A stretch of DNA of 5,598 nt from Gammaproteobacteria bacterium (GTDB taxonomy: Bacteria; Pseudomonadota; Gammaproteobacteria; Steroidobacterales; Steroidobacteraceae): NCBI GenBank assembly GCA_025350345.1, contig JANXYA010000142.1:1-5598 (forward strand). The letters are read 5' to 3'. The notes beneath the pieces are model-generated. The model worked only from the letters and a program-made list of their open reading frames with translations. It was not told where the DNA came from and made no database searches. Positions 1-4,993 of the stretch are shown one piece after another. Position 1 is the stretch's first letter, and the number at the start of each line of letters is the position of its first letter. Made by a program: the position numbers and the translations under genes.

Positions 1-105
1 AGTGGAAAGATTGAGGCGCCAGGGGTCGGTGGCAGAATAAGACAGGCGCTCGAATGAGCCGTCGACCAGCGACGGCGCCAGGCCGTTGCCGAAAGCGGCG
101 GTCTC
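1..105 (-). CDS. Partial reading frame of unknown function, running off the left edge
   Basis: On the minus strand a frame is open from a TAA at 151-153 to base 1 and continues beyond the window. From about 105 leftwards it reads FGNGLAPSLVDGSFERL, then SYSATDPWRLNLST, with G or C at most third codon positions. That is the codon pattern of a real gene in this GC-rich DNA; the opposite strand lacks it. I do not recognise the family. No signal peptide or membrane segment is visible in the part present. The start is uncertain: there is no ATG, only a GTG at 106-108 and a TTG at 118-120, neither with a clear ribosome binding site. The piece could therefore be an N-terminus with a rare start or the remains of a broken gene. 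A chance open frame is not excluded at this length. Confidence 0.35.
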
Positions 106-279
106 CACGGAATTCAGCAAAAAAGGGACAAACGGACGCCGTTGCCACCGTTAAGGCAGGCCCTCAGCGAGTCTGGACGCGAGAGCCAGGTTCGGCGGCA
201 GGGTGGGATCGCTCCGGACACTGCCTGCCTGTTTCCGCGCGGCGCGAAGTGCGCCAATGGTGGCGCCGCTGCCGGTGGC

Positions 280-682
280 GGCGTCACCTGTCTCTCGGAC
301 GTGGTGGTGTCTATCCTGACCACCATCGCGGTGACGTGTTTCCGCGCCTGCGTTCTGCGCCGACCGCACCGAGGCGCAGCTGGCGCCGCTGTCGATCCAG
401 GCTTCACAGGAAAAATTCTTCCTGCAGAACAACCAGTACGCGCAGCGCCTGGCGACCGCGATAGCCGCTCCGCCGGCCGGCCTGGGTGCCGCCCTCGACG
501 CGGCTGGCGTGACGCCAGGCGGGCATTACACGGTCAGCTTGACTGCGGTGACGGCGACCACCTGCACGGTGCAGGCGGTCGCCACCGGCACGCAGACCTC
601 GGATACGGCAGCCTGCCTGACCTTCACGATCAACGACCAGGGTGTGCGTACACCCGCCGATTCCAGCGGCTGCTGGCGCTAG
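280..682 (+). pseudogene. pilE: Type IV minor pilin (PilE-like), disrupted N-terminal half
   Basis: Minor pilins of the PilE type are assembled by the type IV pilus machine in the inner membrane. The C-terminal half here is clear. In the frame ending at TAG 680-682 it reads RTEAQLAPLSIQ, QEKFFLQNNQYAQ, GLGAAL, TPGGHYTVSL, CLTFTINDQGVRTP and finally GCWR, the usual end of gammaproteobacterial PilE-type pilins, with cysteines placed for the C-terminal disulfide. The N-terminal helix lies in a different frame (280-360): GGVTCLSDVVVSILTTIAV, then CFRACVLR. Adding two bases near 358-361 (CGCCGAC to CGCGCCGAC) would join it as CVLRADRTEAQ. The helix is also damaged: the conserved Glu5 is replaced (LSD instead of L-x-E), the stretch before FRACVLR is about four residues short, and no ATG-initiated leader peptide with a ribosome binding site precedes the glycine. 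It is best read as a decaying pilin gene; clustered sequencing errors are the alternative. Confidence 0.72.
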
Positions 683-876
683 TAAACGCGGAACAGCCGG
701 AAACCCGTATCCTCGAGCGTAAAGCGCGTGGCGTTCAGGCGCCGCCGCCGCCGTGCCGACGCGTCCGCGCGAGCGCTGGTCGTGGCCGGGGGAGGAGCGT
801 CAAGAGTCGTGATGCCCGCCGACTTGTCGCCGGCGAAGCCGGCGGCGCTGGCGGGTTTGAAATTCAGCTCGATCAT
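679..876 (-). CDS. Candidate small protein of 65 residues, unknown function
   Basis: The ATG at 874-876 is preceded by AAGGAG (884-889 on the minus strand) with a 7-base spacer, the best ribosome binding site in the window. This is why the shorter start is preferred over an in-frame ATG at 936. The frame shows strong G/C bias at third positions. The protein begins MIELNFKPASAAGFAG, has a low-complexity Ala/Pro/Arg-rich middle with five consecutive arginines around residue 45, and ends RFTLEDTGFRLFRVY. There is no signal peptide or membrane segment, and I recognise no family. Its stop (CTA on the plus strand, 679-681) shares three bases with the stop of the convergent pilin remnant. It could be a true small gene or a frame kept open by GC-rich composition; the binding site and clean end favour a gene. 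Confidence 0.45.
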   Translation of the reverse strand: MIELNFKPASAAGFAGDKSAGITTLDAPPPATTSARADASARRRRRLNATRFTLEDTGFRLFRVY

Positions 877-1072
877 ACCAATGCTCCTTGCGATGCAACC
901 AAACAGGGACTTGCATATCGTTTGTCCTACGAACAATACAATACCCTATACTGTATGCACTGCAAGAGACTTTTGATTACCGTTCCGTGAATATGTTCGT
1001 ACTGTGAACTATTTCACTCTTGCCCGGTCCAGGTACCGGATGCGCACCGCCACGGTGCGTGCCAGGATGCCC
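877..1072. other. Gene-free, AT-richer gap with inverted repeats
   Basis: This gap between the small ORF and the 3' end of the acyltransferase gene is visibly richer in A and T (about 895-1020) than the rest of the window. It holds a perfect 8-base inverted repeat, TACGAACA (928-935) and TGTTCGTA (994-1001), 58 bases apart. It also holds a 5-base hairpin GTGAA-CTAT-TTCAC (1004-1017) and a 7-base hairpin CGCACCG-CCA-CGGTGCG (1043-1059). The last lies 14 bases past the acyltransferase stop and could help end that transcript, but no T-run follows it on the minus strand. Minus-strand promoter elements for the 65-residue ORF would fall at about 900-960; no clear -35/-10 pair stands out. No RNA gene is recognised. 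Confidence 0.4.
884..889 (-). promoter_or_regulatory. Ribosome binding site AAGGAG for the 65-residue ORF
   Basis: Minus-strand AAGGAG lies 7 bases before the ATG at 876. It is a near-perfect match to the anti-Shine-Dalgarno sequence and is what selects this start. Confidence 0.5.
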
Positions 1073-2254
1073 TCAGGCCAGGAAGGCGCGGATCTCGGCG
1101 TCGAAGCGCGGGATATCAACCAGGAAGGCGTCGTGCCCCTCGAGCGAGGGGAGGCGCGCAAAGCGCGTGGCGACGCCGGCCTGTTCGAGGGCTTCGGCAA
1201 TCGCCGCCTGCTCGTGCAGCGGATAGAGCATGTCGCTCTCGACGCCGATGACCAGCGCGTTCTCCACCCCACTGGCGCCGAACGCGGCGCGGTAGGAGCC
1301 GCCATGCTCGGCCAGATCGAAGCGATCCATGGCCCGTGACAGGTACAGGTAGCAGTTGGGGTCGTAGACGCGCGTGAAGCGCTCGGCCTGCGCCTCCAGG
1401 TATCCCTCCACGGCAAAGCGCGGCGCGAATGGGCTTGCGCGCAGGGCGTTGCCTTCGATCGGATTGCGCCCGAAGCGCTGCCGCCATTCCGTCGCCGAGC
1501 GGTAGGTGATCGTGCCGAGCTTGCGCGCCAGTCGCATGCCGTTGCGTGGTGGATGATCGGGCGGATAGTTGCCGCCCTGCCAGTCCGGATCGCGCAGGAT
1601 GGCCTCGCGCTGCACCGAACGCAGCGCAATGGCGAATGGAGAGGCGGCGGCGGACCCGGAGATGCTGATCAGGCGCCGCGCGCCCGCAGGCAGGAGCGCC
1701 GCAAAGGCGATGGCCACGGAGCCGCCGAGCGAGGCGCCCATGGCCACATCCAGCCTTTCGATGCCCAGCGCCCGCGCGGTCTCATAGCCGGCGCGCGCGA
1801 TGTCCTCGACGGCGATCTCGGGAAATTCGAGCCGATAGCGCTGGGCAGTGGCCGGGTCGATGGAAGCCGGCCCGGTCGAACCAAAGCAGCTGCCCAGTGA
1901 ATTGACGCAGAGGACGAAATAGCGGCGCGTATCGATGGCCAGGCCGGGCCCGATCATGCGCTGCCACCAGCCCGGGCTCGGATCGGCCTCCGTGGCTGCC
2001 GCATGCGCGGAGGGCGACAGGCCGGTGAACAGCAGGATGGCGTTGTCGCGCGCGCTGTTGAGCTGGCCCCAGCTCTCGAAAGCGATGTGCGCGCCGCGCA
2101 GCACGCCACCGCGATACAGCGGGAACGGATCGGGGAGGGGGACCACGCACCCCGGCGTCGCGGTCTTCATTCCCGGCGCCGCCTCCCTGCCCTTCAGCTC
2201 GCGGGAACGCGGCATGTCGGCCATGCGCAGCTCAGCTTTCGGGATCGGAGCCAT
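1073..2254 (-). CDS. metX: MetX-family serine/homoserine O-acyltransferase, probably serine O-succinyltransferase
   Basis: This alpha/beta-hydrolase-fold enzyme of 393 residues transfers an acyl group from acyl-CoA to the hydroxyl of serine or homoserine in the cytoplasm. Visible family marks are GLSPSAHAA (78-86), NSLGSCFGSTGPAS (118-131), the nucleophile elbow GASLGG with Ser175, KLGTITYRSATEW (245-257), DPNCYLYLSRAMD (298-310), and the remaining triad residues Asp341 (ESDMLYP) and His374 (GHDAFL). The NSLGSC, TYRSA-EW and CYLYLSR-MD-FDLAE segments match, as I recall them, the Xanthomonas proteins shown to be L-serine O-succinyltransferases rather than homoserine acetyltransferases. Linkage to cysK and cysB, with no methionine gene nearby, points the same way; the exact acyl donor and acceptor are inferred. 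The ATG at 2254 is taken because GAGGGG lies 7 bases upstream; it overlaps the cysK end by 23 bases. Relatives I recall align from Met29 (ATG at 2170, GGGAGG 11 bases upstream), so that start is a real alternative. Confidence 0.9.
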   Translation of the reverse strand: MAPIPKAELRMADMPRSRELKGREAAPGMKTATPGCVVPLPDPFPLYRGGVLRGAHIAFESWGQLNSARDNAILLFTGLSPSAHAAATEADPSPGWWQRMIGPGLAIDTRRYFVLCVNSLGSCFGSTGPASIDPATAQRYRLEFPEIAVEDIARAGYETARALGIERLDVAMGASLGGSVAIAFAALLPAGARRLISISGSAAASPFAIALRSVQREAILRDPDWQGGNYPPDHPPRNGMRLARKLGTITYRSATEWRQRFGRNPIEGNALRASPFAPRFAVEGYLEAQAERFTRVYDPNCYLYLSRAMDRFDLAEHGGSYRAAFGASGVENALVIGVESDMLYPLHEQAAIAEALEQAGVATRFARLPSLEGHDAFLVDIPRFDAEIRAFLA

Positions 2255-3185
2255 CAGGAATCCCCTCGAACAGCGCGGTCGAGAGATAGCGCTCGCCGGT
2301 GTCAGGCAGCATGGCGAGGATCACTGCGCCGGGGCCGGATTCGGCGCTGGCCTGGCGCGCCACCTTGAGCGCAGCGGCAAAAGTGGCGCCGCTGGAGATG
2401 CCGACGAACAGCCCTTCGCGGCGCGCCAGCTGGCGCGCGGTATCGATGGCTTCCGCGTCCGTGACCGTCACGATGCGATCGGCCACATTGCGATTGAGCA
2501 CGGCAGGAATGAAGTCCGGCGTCCAGCCCTGGATCTTGTGTGGCGCGAAGGGCTTCCCGGACAGCAATGCGGCGCCTTCCGGCTCGCTGACGATGATGCG
2601 GGTGTCGGGTCTCGCCAGGCGGATGATCTCCCCGGCGCCGGTCAGGGTGCCCCCGGTCCCCCAGCCGGTGACGAAGTAGTCGAGCCGGCTGCCGACGAAA
2701 TCGGCCACGATTTCGGGGCCGGTAGTGCTGCGGTGATAGGCGGGGTTGGCGGGATTCTCAAACTGCCGCGCCAGGAACCAGCCGTTCTTCTCCGCCAGTT
2801 CCGCGGCCTTGCGCACCATGCCGGTCCCGCGCTCAGCTGCCGGCGTCAGGAGCACCTTGGCGCCGAGCATGCGCATGATCTTCCGCCGTTCCACTGAGAA
2901 GGTTTCGACCATCACCGCTACGAAGGGATAGCCCCTGGCGGCGCAGACCATGGCGAGTGAGATGCCGGTATTGCCGGAGGTGGCTTCCACGACAGTTTGC
3001 CCGGGCTTGAGCGTGCCGGTCCGCTCCGCATCCTCAATGATCGCGATCGCTAGGCGATCCTTCACGGAGCCCAGTGGATTGAAGAACTCGCACTTCACGT
3101 ACATCGTCACGCCCTGGGGCGCGAGGCGATTGATGCGCACGATGGGAGTGCGGCCAATGGTGCCGAGGATGCTGTCGTAGATCAT
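2232..3185 (-). CDS. cysK: Cysteine synthase, O-acylserine sulfhydrylase (PLP-dependent)
   Basis: It makes cysteine in the cytoplasm by replacing the acyl group of an O-acylserine with sulfide, using pyridoxal phosphate. The 317 residues are full length for the family (E. coli CysK is 323). Seen in order: SILGTIGRTPIVR near the start, the PLP lysine Lys42 in NPLGSVKDR (36-44), the substrate-binding loop EATSGNTG (67-74), YHRSTTGPEI (150-159), the PLP-phosphate loop GWGTGGTLTG (174-183), GISSGAT (262-268) with the serine that contacts the PLP ring nitrogen, and the end LPDTGERYLSTALF. The segment usually reading QGIGAGF is here QGWTPDF (219-225), a variant I recall from some proteobacterial relatives. 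The start is the only ATG giving the normal N-terminus; its ribosome binding site is weak. It is first in a minus-strand unit with the acyltransferase gene, divergent from cysB, and probably CysB-activated. A cystathionine beta-synthase-like role is less likely, since the extra heme and CBS domains are absent. Confidence 0.94.
   Translation of the reverse strand: MIYDSILGTIGRTPIVRINRLAPQGVTMYVKCEFFNPLGSVKDRLAIAIIEDAERTGTLKPGQTVVEATSGNTGISLAMVCAARGYPFVAVMVETFSVERRKIMRMLGAKVLLTPAAERGTGMVRKAAELAEKNGWFLARQFENPANPAYHRSTTGPEIVADFVGSRLDYFVTGWGTGGTLTGAGEIIRLARPDTRIIVSEPEGAALLSGKPFAPHKIQGWTPDFIPAVLNRNVADRIVTVTDAEAIDTARQLARREGLFVGISSGATFAAALKVARQASAESGPGAVILAMLPDTGERYLSTALFEGIPDGSDPES
2262..2267 (-). 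promoter_or_regulatory. Ribosome binding site GAGGGG inside the cysK end, for the acyltransferase gene
   Basis: Minus-strand GAGGGG lies 7 bases before the ATG at 2254 and within the last codons of cysK, implying translational coupling. A second candidate, GGGAGG at 2182-2187, would serve the later ATG at 2170. Confidence 0.5.
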
Positions 3186-3201
3186 GCGGGCACTGTAATC
3201 C

Positions 3202-3213
3202 GCCGGTACCGGC
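3202..3213. repeat. Perfect 12-base palindrome in the cysK leader
   Basis: GCCGGTACCGGC is self-complementary over all 12 bases and lies 17 bases upstream of the cysK ATG. It could be a small hairpin at the translation start, a protein site, or chance in GC-rich DNA. Confidence 0.3.
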
Positions 3214-3241
3214 CAATCGATAAAGAAAAGGCCATTCTCTG

Positions 3242-3256
3242 ATAACGCGTTGTTAT
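3242..3256. promoter_or_regulatory. Candidate CysB operator, ATAAC-N5-GTTAT dyad
   Basis: Between the divergent cysK and cysB genes lies ATAAC (3242-3246), five bases, then GTTAT (3252-3256). The dyad contains T-N11-A (3243 and 3255), the general LysR-type binding pattern. Its right arm overlaps the cysB -10, as expected for autorepression by CysB (known in E. coli). Its position 57 bases or more upstream of the cysK ATG also suits activation of cysK. Binding by CysB is inferred; CysB sites are degenerate and no second clear copy was found. Confidence 0.5.
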
Positions 3257-3259
3257 AAT
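3254..3259 (+). promoter_or_regulatory. cysB promoter, -10 element TATAAT
   Basis: A perfect TATAAT lies 27 bases before the cysB ATG, giving a leader of about 20 bases. No good -35 hexamer lies 16-18 bases upstream (bases near 3230-3236 read GGCCATT). No equally clear promoter is visible for cysK on the other strand; CTTTATC around 3218-3225 is a weak candidate, consistent with activator dependence. Confidence 0.55.
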
Positions 3260-3286
3260 TGCCCTGAGCGGCCTTACGGGTTCACC

Positions 3287-4261
3287 ATGAATTTCCATCA
3301 ACTGCAATACGCCGTGGCCATCGCCCGCCACGGCCTGTCGGTCACGCAGGCGGCTTCAGCTCTGGGCACTTCACAGCCGGCGATCAGCCGCGCCCTCAAG
3401 GCCCTCGAGCGTGAGCTGGGCTTCGATCTGTTCGTGCGCGAGGGGCGTGCCTTTGCCCGGGTGACGCCGCAGGGCACGCGTGTACTGGAGTACGCGACGC
3501 GTGCGCTGGCTGAAATCGAAAGCCTCAAGGCGGTGGCGGCCGACCTGAACCAGGACAATCGCGGCACCCTGTCGATCGCGACCACGCACACGCAGGCCCG
3601 TTATGTCCTGCCGCCCGTGGTACAGGCGTTTCGCGAACGCTATCCCGAGGTCGAACTGCACCTGCACCAGGGCACCTCCGAGCAGATCGCCGAAATGGTG
3701 GCGACCGACCGCGTACACCTCGCGATCGCGACCGGATCGGACGGTCTGTTCCCCGGCCTGGTGCTGCTCCCCGTGTACCGCTGGCACCGCCAGGTCATCG
3801 TGCCCAGGCACCACCCGTTGGCGAGCGAACAGAAGCTGACGCTGAAAGAGCTGGCGAAATATCCCCTGGTGACCTACGTCTTCAGTTTCTCCGGGTCGTC
3901 ATCACTTCATACGGTCTTCGCCCGCGAAAACCTGACGCCCAACGTGGCCCTGACGGCGCGGGACTCGGATGTCATCAAGACCTACGTGCGCTTAGGCTTA
4001 GGCGTGGGCATCGTCGCGAGCGTCGCGATCGAGCCGCAGCACGACGCCGATCTGGTGGTGATCGAGGCCTCGCATCTTTTCCCGATCCATACCACCTGGG
4101 TGGGGTTCCGCCGCGGCACGCTGCTGCGCAATTTCGCCTACGAGTTCATGCAGCTGTTCGGCCCGCACCTGACGCGCCGCCTGATCGATCGGGCGATCGA
4201 GGCGCGCGACGGGGATGGACAGAGCGAGTTGTTCCGGAAAATCAGCCTGCCCACACGCTAG
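3287..4261 (+). CDS. cysB: LysR-type transcriptional regulator CysB
   Basis: CysB activates sulfate assimilation and cysteine genes when bound to N-acetylserine, and represses its own gene. The product is 324 residues, the length of E. coli CysB. The winged helix-turn-helix is at about 1-60 (VTQAASALGTSQPAISRALK at 19-38 is the helix-turn-helix core), followed by the linker helix and the effector domain from about 93. Thr100, Thr102 and Gln103 in TTHTQARY (99-106), the sulfate/effector contacts of enterobacterial CysB, occur at identical numbering. HLHQGTSEQIAEMV, KYPLVTYVFSF, SDVIKTYVRLGLGVGIVAS and the C-terminal GFRRGTLLRNF, FGPHLTR are also family hallmarks. Close family alternatives are Cbl and Ssi, but divergence from cysK supports CysB. 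The ATG start gives the normal N-terminus. If the neighbouring enzyme makes O-succinylserine, the natural inducer might be a succinyl rather than an acetyl derivative; this is inference. Confidence 0.93.
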   Translation: MNFHQLQYAVAIARHGLSVTQAASALGTSQPAISRALKALERELGFDLFVREGRAFARVTPQGTRVLEYATRALAEIESLKAVAADLNQDNRGTLSIATTHTQARYVLPPVVQAFRERYPEVELHLHQGTSEQIAEMVATDRVHLAIATGSDGLFPGLVLLPVYRWHRQVIVPRHHPLASEQKLTLKELAKYPLVTYVFSFSGSSSLHTVFARENLTPNVALTARDSDVIKTYVRLGLGVGIVASVAIEPQHDADLVVIEASHLFPIHTTWVGFRRGTLLRNFAYEFMQLFGPHLTRRLIDRAIEARDGDGQSELFRKISLPTR

Positions 4262-4265
4262 AGGC

Positions 4266-4269
4266 AGGA
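4266..4269 (+). promoter_or_regulatory. Ribosome binding site AGGA deciding the rluB GTG start
   Basis: AGGA lies 5 bases before GTG 4275, within CAGGAT just after the cysB stop. It selects GTG over the in-frame ATG at 4215, which is inside cysB and would add a non-homologous stretch. Confidence 0.55.
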
Positions 4270-4274
4270 TTTGC

Positions 4275-4985
4275 GTGCCGGAAAGACTGCAGAAACTGCT
4301 CGCAACGGCGGGTCACGGCTCGCGCCGCGAGATCGAGCAATGGATACGCGAGGGGCGCGTGACACTTGCCGGGCGCATCGCGCAGCTGGGCGAGCGCGCT
4401 GAGACTGGCGCCGACATCCGCCTCGACGGCCGTCCGCTGCACACCACGGCGGCTGGCGCGCGCGCGGTGCTGATGTATCACAAGCCGGTGGGGGAAGTGA
4501 CCACGCGCCGCGATCCGGCCGGCAGACCGACGGTGTTTGAGCGCCTGCCGCCGCCGCCGTCGGGACGCTGGGTGGTGATCGGCCGACTGGACGTGAACAC
4601 CACGGGACTCCTGCTGTTTACGACGGACGGTGAGCTGGCGCACCGGCTCATGCACCCTTCGGCTGAAGTCGAGCGCGAGTACCTGGTGCGCGTGCACGGC
4701 CGTCCGACGCCCGAAGTGCTGGCGAGGCTTCGCAGCGGCGTGCAGCTCGAGGACGGCCCGGCGCGCTTCGAGCGCATCGAGGCCGGTGGCCGCAGCGAAA
4801 GTCACAGCTGGTTCCGGGTGACGCTCCGGGAAGGTCGGAACAGGGAGGTCCGGCGGCTCTGGGAGGAAGTGGGCCTGGAGGTCAGCCGCCTGGCGAGGCT
4901 CCGCTATGGCCCGGTGGGACTGCCGGAGGACCTGCGCCCTGGCCAGTGGCGCCTGATGGGGGAGCGCGAGGCTCGGCTGCTATAA
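4275..4985 (+). CDS. rluB: 23S rRNA pseudouridine synthase RluB
   Basis: RluB converts the uridine equivalent to E. coli 23S rRNA U2605 to pseudouridine during ribosome assembly in the cytoplasm. With the GTG start the protein is 236 residues: an S4 RNA-binding domain at about 2-47 (ERLQKLLATAGHGSRREIE, then GRVTLAG), then the RsuA/RluB/E/F catalytic domain. Seen are YHKPVGEVTTRRDP (68-81), GRPTVFERLP, the catalytic GRLDVNTTGLLLFTTDG with Asp106, LMHPSAEVEREYLVRVHG, GVQLEDGPARF and EGRNREVRRLWEEVGLEVSRL. The TTRRDPAGRPTVFERLP and VQLEDGP segments separate RluB from RsuA, RluE and RluF. It lacks the long basic C-terminal tail of E. coli RluB, which accounts for the shorter length. It begins 13 bases after cysB, so it is probably in the same transcript. 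In many proteobacteria rluB instead follows scpA-scpB. Confidence 0.93.
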   Translation: MPERLQKLLATAGHGSRREIEQWIREGRVTLAGRIAQLGERAETGADIRLDGRPLHTTAAGARAVLMYHKPVGEVTTRRDPAGRPTVFERLPPPPSGRWVVIGRLDVNTTGLLLFTTDGELAHRLMHPSAEVEREYLVRVHGRPTPEVLARLRSGVQLEDGPARFERIEAGGRSESHSWFRVTLREGRNREVRRLWEEVGLEVSRLARLRYGPVGLPEDLRPGQWRLMGEREARLL

Positions 4986-4986
4986 T
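4981..4986 (+). promoter_or_regulatory. TATAAT -10-like element at the rluB stop
   Basis: A perfect TATAAT overlaps the rluB stop (TAA 4983-4985), 7 bases before the next ATG. Transcription would start at about 4993, that is at or beside the ATG. No convincing -35 lies 16-18 bases upstream (GGGGGA region). It may be a promoter for a leaderless mRNA or a coincidence of Leu-stop codons followed by T. Confidence 0.3.
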
Positions 4987-4993
4987 AGAGAGT

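Noticed and set aside
828..844. Inverted repeat CGCCGGC-GAA-GCCGGCG
   Set aside because: It lies inside the small ORF and is explained by repeated Ala-Gly codons (GCCGGC TTC GCCGGC).
947..965. LexA-like box around TATACTGTATGCACTG
   Set aside because: Only the CTGT half matches; the ACAG half at the required spacing is missing, and no SOS-type gene follows.
142..990. Long plus-strand frame of 282 codons starting at TTG
   Set aside because: It crosses the pilin remnant in the wrong frame after 360 and then runs through the antisense of the small ORF; only its 280-360 stretch (pilin helix) is meaningful.
1043..1059. Hairpin CGCACCG-CCA-CGGTGCG as an acyltransferase terminator
   Set aside because: Stem and position fit, but no T-run follows on the minus strand, so it is noted only within the gap description.
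1009..1629. 206-codon minus-strand frame overlapping the acyltransferase
   Set aside because: It is an out-of-frame shadow of the acyltransferase, Arg/Ser-rich and without domains.
1935..2897. 320-codon plus-strand frame
   Set aside because: It is antisense to the acyltransferase and cysK genes, which carry clear catalytic motifs; the frame is a GC-rich shadow with no recognisable domain.
3371..3814. 147-codon minus-strand frame inside cysB
   Set aside because: It is antisense to cysB, whose conserved effector-domain motifs fill the other strand.
4215..4274. Upstream ATG extension of rluB
   Set aside because: It lies within the cysB end, adds residues before the conserved ERLQKLLA start, and the GTG at 4275 has its own AGGA ribosome binding site.
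4946..4993. Upstream ATG extension of the exported protein
   Set aside because: It lies within the rluB end and would put 16 residues in front of a well-formed signal peptide.
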